Shown here in pieces: positions 42,211-44,409 of a stretch of DNA of 44,409 bases. The notes beneath the pieces were generated by a model that saw only the letters and a list, made by a program, of their open reading frames with translations, had not been told where the DNA came from and did no database searches. Origin of the DNA: JAKZSU01 sp047517485 (lineage in GTDB: Bacteria; Pseudomonadota; Alphaproteobacteria; UBA7887). The stretch covers positions 1 through 44,409 of the forward strand of contig JAKZSU010000231.1 in the NCBI GenBank assembly GCA_047517485.1, read 5' to 3'. Within the stretch, counting starts at the first letter, position 1. The number at the start of each line of letters is the position of its first letter. A program made the translations under genes and the position numbers.

Positions 42211-43341
42211 TTGGTCGAGCAACTGAAATTAGTGCGAAGCCCCGCGCCACCGCGGGGCTTCGCCGTTTCAGACCGCGTATACCTGCGCCCGGTGGGCTTG
42301 CTGCGGGGCGGGGCCGCGACCCGCGCCGTCGACGGCGGTCAGGCGCGCCGGCTGGCTGGCGGCGCGATTGCTTTCTCGGCGTGCGAGGTGGTCACCCGCT
42401 CACCCGAAGGAGCGACCATCGCCTGGTTGCCGGTATCCGACCTGGACCCCTGGCGTGACAGCCTGGATACCGCTTCGCGAGCGCGGGTGACCCCGGTGAT
42501 CGAGAGACTGACTGCGCCCCGCGCAGCCCTCGGCGGGATTGCCCTCGACTCGCCCAAATTGATGGGCGTCGTCAATGTGACGCCGGATAGTTTTTCCGAC
42601 GGCGGCGCACTCAGCTCCTCTGATGCAGCAATCGCCCATGCCCGGTCGATGGCCGGCGCCGGCGCGGCGATCATCGACGTCGGCGGCGAATCGACCCGGC
42701 CCGGCGCCGAACCGACCACCCCGGCGGAGGAACAGGACCGTGTACTGGCGGTGGTTCGCGGTCTCGCGGCGGCCGGCCATACGGTGTCGATCGACACCCG
42801 CAATCCAGCTACCATGACCGCGGCGGCGACCGCAGGCGCCACGCTGATCAACGATGTCACCGCCTTGACCCATGCCGCCGACAGCGTGCAATGCGCGCGC
42901 GACAGCGGGCGCGCGGTAATCTTGATGCACAGCGCCGGCGATCCGACGGTGATGCAGGATGATCCGGTCTACGATCATGCCGCGCTCGACGTATACGACA
43001 GACTGGAAGGCCGGATCGTGGCCTGCGAAGCGGCGGGACTAATGCGTGCCCGGATCGCCGTCGATCCGGGCATTGGATTTGGCAAGACAGTGGCCCACAA
43101 CCTGCGTCTGATCTCCTGGACCTCGCTGTTGCACGGTCTCGGATGCGCGGTGGCGATCGGCGTGTCGCGCAAAAGCACCATCGGCCGGGTGGCCGGCGGG
43201 ATGGCGGACGATCCGCGCCACCGGGTGCCGGGGTCGCTGGCCCTGGCCCAGGCGGCGTGGGATCAAGGGGCGCAAATCCTCCGCGTCCACGACGTCGCCG
43301 AGACCACACAAGCGCTATCGCTGTGGAAGGCCCTAGGTTAG
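42211..43341 (+). CDS. folP: Dihydropteroate synthase
   Basis: TIM-barrel enzyme joining p-aminobenzoate to hydroxymethyl-dihydropterin in folate synthesis, the sulfonamide target. Core motifs: LMGVVNVTPDSFSDGG, IIDVGGESTRPGAEP, VSIDTRNPATM, AVILMHSAGDPTVMQ, IAVDPGIGFGKTVAHN and IGVSRKSTIG. An N-terminal extension of about 100 residues (YLRPVGLLRGG onward) is usual in this group. The start is unclear: TTG 42211 and GTG 42232 both precede the hairpin at 42234-42263, and no ATG/GTG/TTG occurs in frame between the hairpin and the YLRP motif. Confidence 0.92.
   Translation: MVEQLKLVRSPAPPRGFAVSDRVYLRPVGLLRGGAATRAVDGGQARRLAGGAIAFSACEVVTRSPEGATIAWLPVSDLDPWRDSLDTASRARVTPVIERLTAPRAALGGIALDSPKLMGVVNVTPDSFSDGGALSSSDAAIAHARSMAGAGAAIIDVGGESTRPGAEPTTPAEEQDRVLAVVRGLAAAGHTVSIDTRNPATMTAAATAGATLINDVTALTHAADSVQCARDSGRAVILMHSAGDPTVMQDDPVYDHAALDVYDRLEGRIVACEAAGLMRARIAVDPGIGFGKTVAHNLRLISWTSLLHGLGCAVAIGVSRKSTIGRVAGGMADDPRHRVPGSLALAQAAWDQGAQILRVHDVAETTQALSLWKALG
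42234..42263 (+). terminator. Perfect 13-bp hairpin after ftsH
   Basis: GCGAAGCCCCGCG and CGCGGGGCTTCGC form a perfect stem around a CCAC loop, 35 bases after the ftsH stop. The strength and position suggest a terminator, but only three T residues follow nearby. It lies within the N-terminal reading frame of folP, so it could also control folP translation. Confidence 0.55.
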
Positions 43342-43399
43342 GCCTTTACAGCGGTTCCGAAAAAAGCCTCACTCTCACCGCTCTTGAGGGGGAGAGGCT

Positions 43400-44224
43400 A
43401 TGTCCGCACGCGATCCACATCGATTCGTGAACGAACTCGACGACGCCATGATCGAGCGCATGATCGAGCGTCTCGAAGGGCGCGGCAAGGATGCGGTGTT
43501 CACCCGATTGCTCGATCGCTATGCCAGCGAGTTGCGCTTGCCCGCCGGCGAGGAGGCGCTCGAAATCGGCTCGGGTACCGGCGTGGTCAGCCGATCCCTC
43601 GCGGCCAAGGAAAGTTTTCAAGGCCGCATGATCGGAGTCGATCAGGGCATCGCCTTCGTCGACACCGCCCGACGCCTCGCCGCCGACGAAGGACTGGCCG
43701 ACGCGATCGATTTTCACACCGGCGACGCGCACGATCTGCCGTTCGTCTCCGGGCGCTTCGCGTTGGTGGTCGCGCACACCTTGCTCAGCCATGTCAGCGA
43801 TCCCGGGCTGGTCCTCGAGCAAGCCCACCGGGTTCTCAAACCAGGCGGAAAACTGGTGATATTCGACGGCGACTATGTGTCTTTGACCTATCGCTATGAC
43901 GATGCCGAGGCGGGCCGCCGGATGGATTGGGCGTTGGCGCAAGCGACTTTCAACAATCCGCTGCTAATCCGCAATCTCGCGAGCTTGCTGGCGGAGAAGC
44001 GCTTCACCTTGGACCTGACCCTTTCCGACGCGGTGTCGGAAATTGGCACGGGAAGTTACTTCCGAAGCATGGCCGAGACCTACGCGCCGCTGATCGCGCC
44101 GGCCGGCCTGGCGACTGGCGACGAGGTCGAAGCGTGGCTTACCGCGCAGACCCGCGCGATCGACGCCGGAACATTTTTCGCATCGTGCAATTACTACAGT
44201 TTCATTGCCCGTCGCTCGGCGTGA
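43400..44224 (+). CDS. Class I SAM-dependent methyltransferase
   Basis: A 274-residue methyltransferase with motif I ALEIGSGTGVVSRSLA, motif post-I MIGVDQGIAFVDTARRLA, FHTGDAHDLPF, VVAHTLLSHV and LKPGGKLVIFDGDYV, the Methyltransf_11/UbiE pattern. The substrate is unknown. ATG 43400 follows GAGGGGGAGAGG, a strong ribosome site. In many relatives glmM follows folP; this gene occupies that place. No operon partner downstream is visible. Confidence 0.8.
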   Translation: MSARDPHRFVNELDDAMIERMIERLEGRGKDAVFTRLLDRYASELRLPAGEEALEIGSGTGVVSRSLAAKESFQGRMIGVDQGIAFVDTARRLAADEGLADAIDFHTGDAHDLPFVSGRFALVVAHTLLSHVSDPGLVLEQAHRVLKPGGKLVIFDGDYVSLTYRYDDAEAGRRMDWALAQATFNNPLLIRNLASLLAEKRFTLDLTLSDAVSEIGTGSYFRSMAETYAPLIAPAGLATGDEVEAWLTAQTRAIDAGTFFASCNYYSFIARRSA

Positions 44225-44276
44225 CTTCGCGGAGCTTCGCTAACAAGGCGCCGGCTTGCTTTAGATCGGCGGTCAC

Positions 44277-44409
44277 TAGTGTCCGGTTAAAAATCGAATA
44301 AATTCAATTGGTTGGTTATTTGCGAAGCGTTGCATCTGTTTTCGTCTCCCGCAAGTGCTTGATGTATGGGCATTTTCTCGAAGAGGGTCACCGAGAGGAT
44401 CTGTAACAA
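44277..44409 (+). mobile_element. Probable left end of an insertion sequence (IS4-like), cut by window edge
   Basis: From TAGTGTCCGGTTAAAAATCG the composition becomes abruptly AT-richer than the flanking gene and no coding frame is seen for 130 bases. The window ends in GTCACCGAGAGGATCTGTAACAA, which looks like a ribosome site just before a start codon. The leader resembles what I recall upstream of IS4-family transposases, but no transposase residue is inside the window. The TAGTGTCCG edge matches the edge of the element at 1-138. Confidence 0.4.

Overview
The window is GC-rich chromosomal DNA from an alphaproteobacterium, most likely of the Rhodospirillales or a close relative. That placement is inference. 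It rests on gene order: ruvCAB-ybgC-tolQRAB-pal-cpoB-tilS-ftsH-folP, a zapA-6S RNA-fthC block next to a divergent tkt-gap-pgk-fba operon, and xseB-ispA-tlyA. Frequent GTG/TTG starts and 4-base stop/start overlaps fit the same group.

Layout. 1-4.5 kb is a disturbed accessory stretch: an insertion-sequence end, a hybrid sensor kinase split by a one-base frameshift, a fragment of an adenylate cyclase gene, and a secreted protein gene between two copies of a direct repeat. 4.5-6.4 kb (minus strand) is xseB-ispA-tlyA; dxs, often found in this cluster, is absent. 6.6-12.1 kb (plus) holds an EAL-like protein, a frameshifted pentapeptide-repeat protein, an orphan amide/amino-acid type binding protein, a methyltransferase and an FAD oxidoreductase. 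12.0-14.8 kb holds a palindromic element and a class III cyclase/TPR gene broken by two in-frame stops. 14.8-18.1 kb (minus) is a three-gene operon for a non-flagellar MotA/MotB-like stator. 18.2-18.5 kb is a second palindromic element. 18.5-27.4 kb (minus) reads tkt-gap-pgk-unknown-fba-thiE-efp-IMPase-like-ompA-like. 27.6-31 kb (plus) holds a small coiled-coil gene, zapA, 6S RNA, fthC, a phosphoesterase and yebC. 30.8-43.3 kb is the ruv/tol-pal/tilS/ftsH/folP block. A methyltransferase and the edge of another probable insertion sequence end the window.

How the genes work together. The tkt-gap-pgk-fba operon covers the triose to hexose/pentose section of central carbon metabolism (glycolysis/gluconeogenesis, pentose phosphate or Calvin cycle). 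The Tol-Pal genes form the trans-envelope complex that draws in the outer membrane during division, beside ZapA for the Z ring. RuvABC resolves Holliday junctions, FtsH degrades membrane proteins, and TilS and EF-P support translation.

The most unusual feature is a family of about 265-bp nested palindromes (two full copies, one remnant). Arm sequences differ between copies, yet each copy stays self-complementary, as expected for a conserved folded structure. Other points of note are several broken genes, a probable inositol-monophosphatase pseudoenzyme inside an intact operon, and a ZorAB-like stator operon without defence effector genes.
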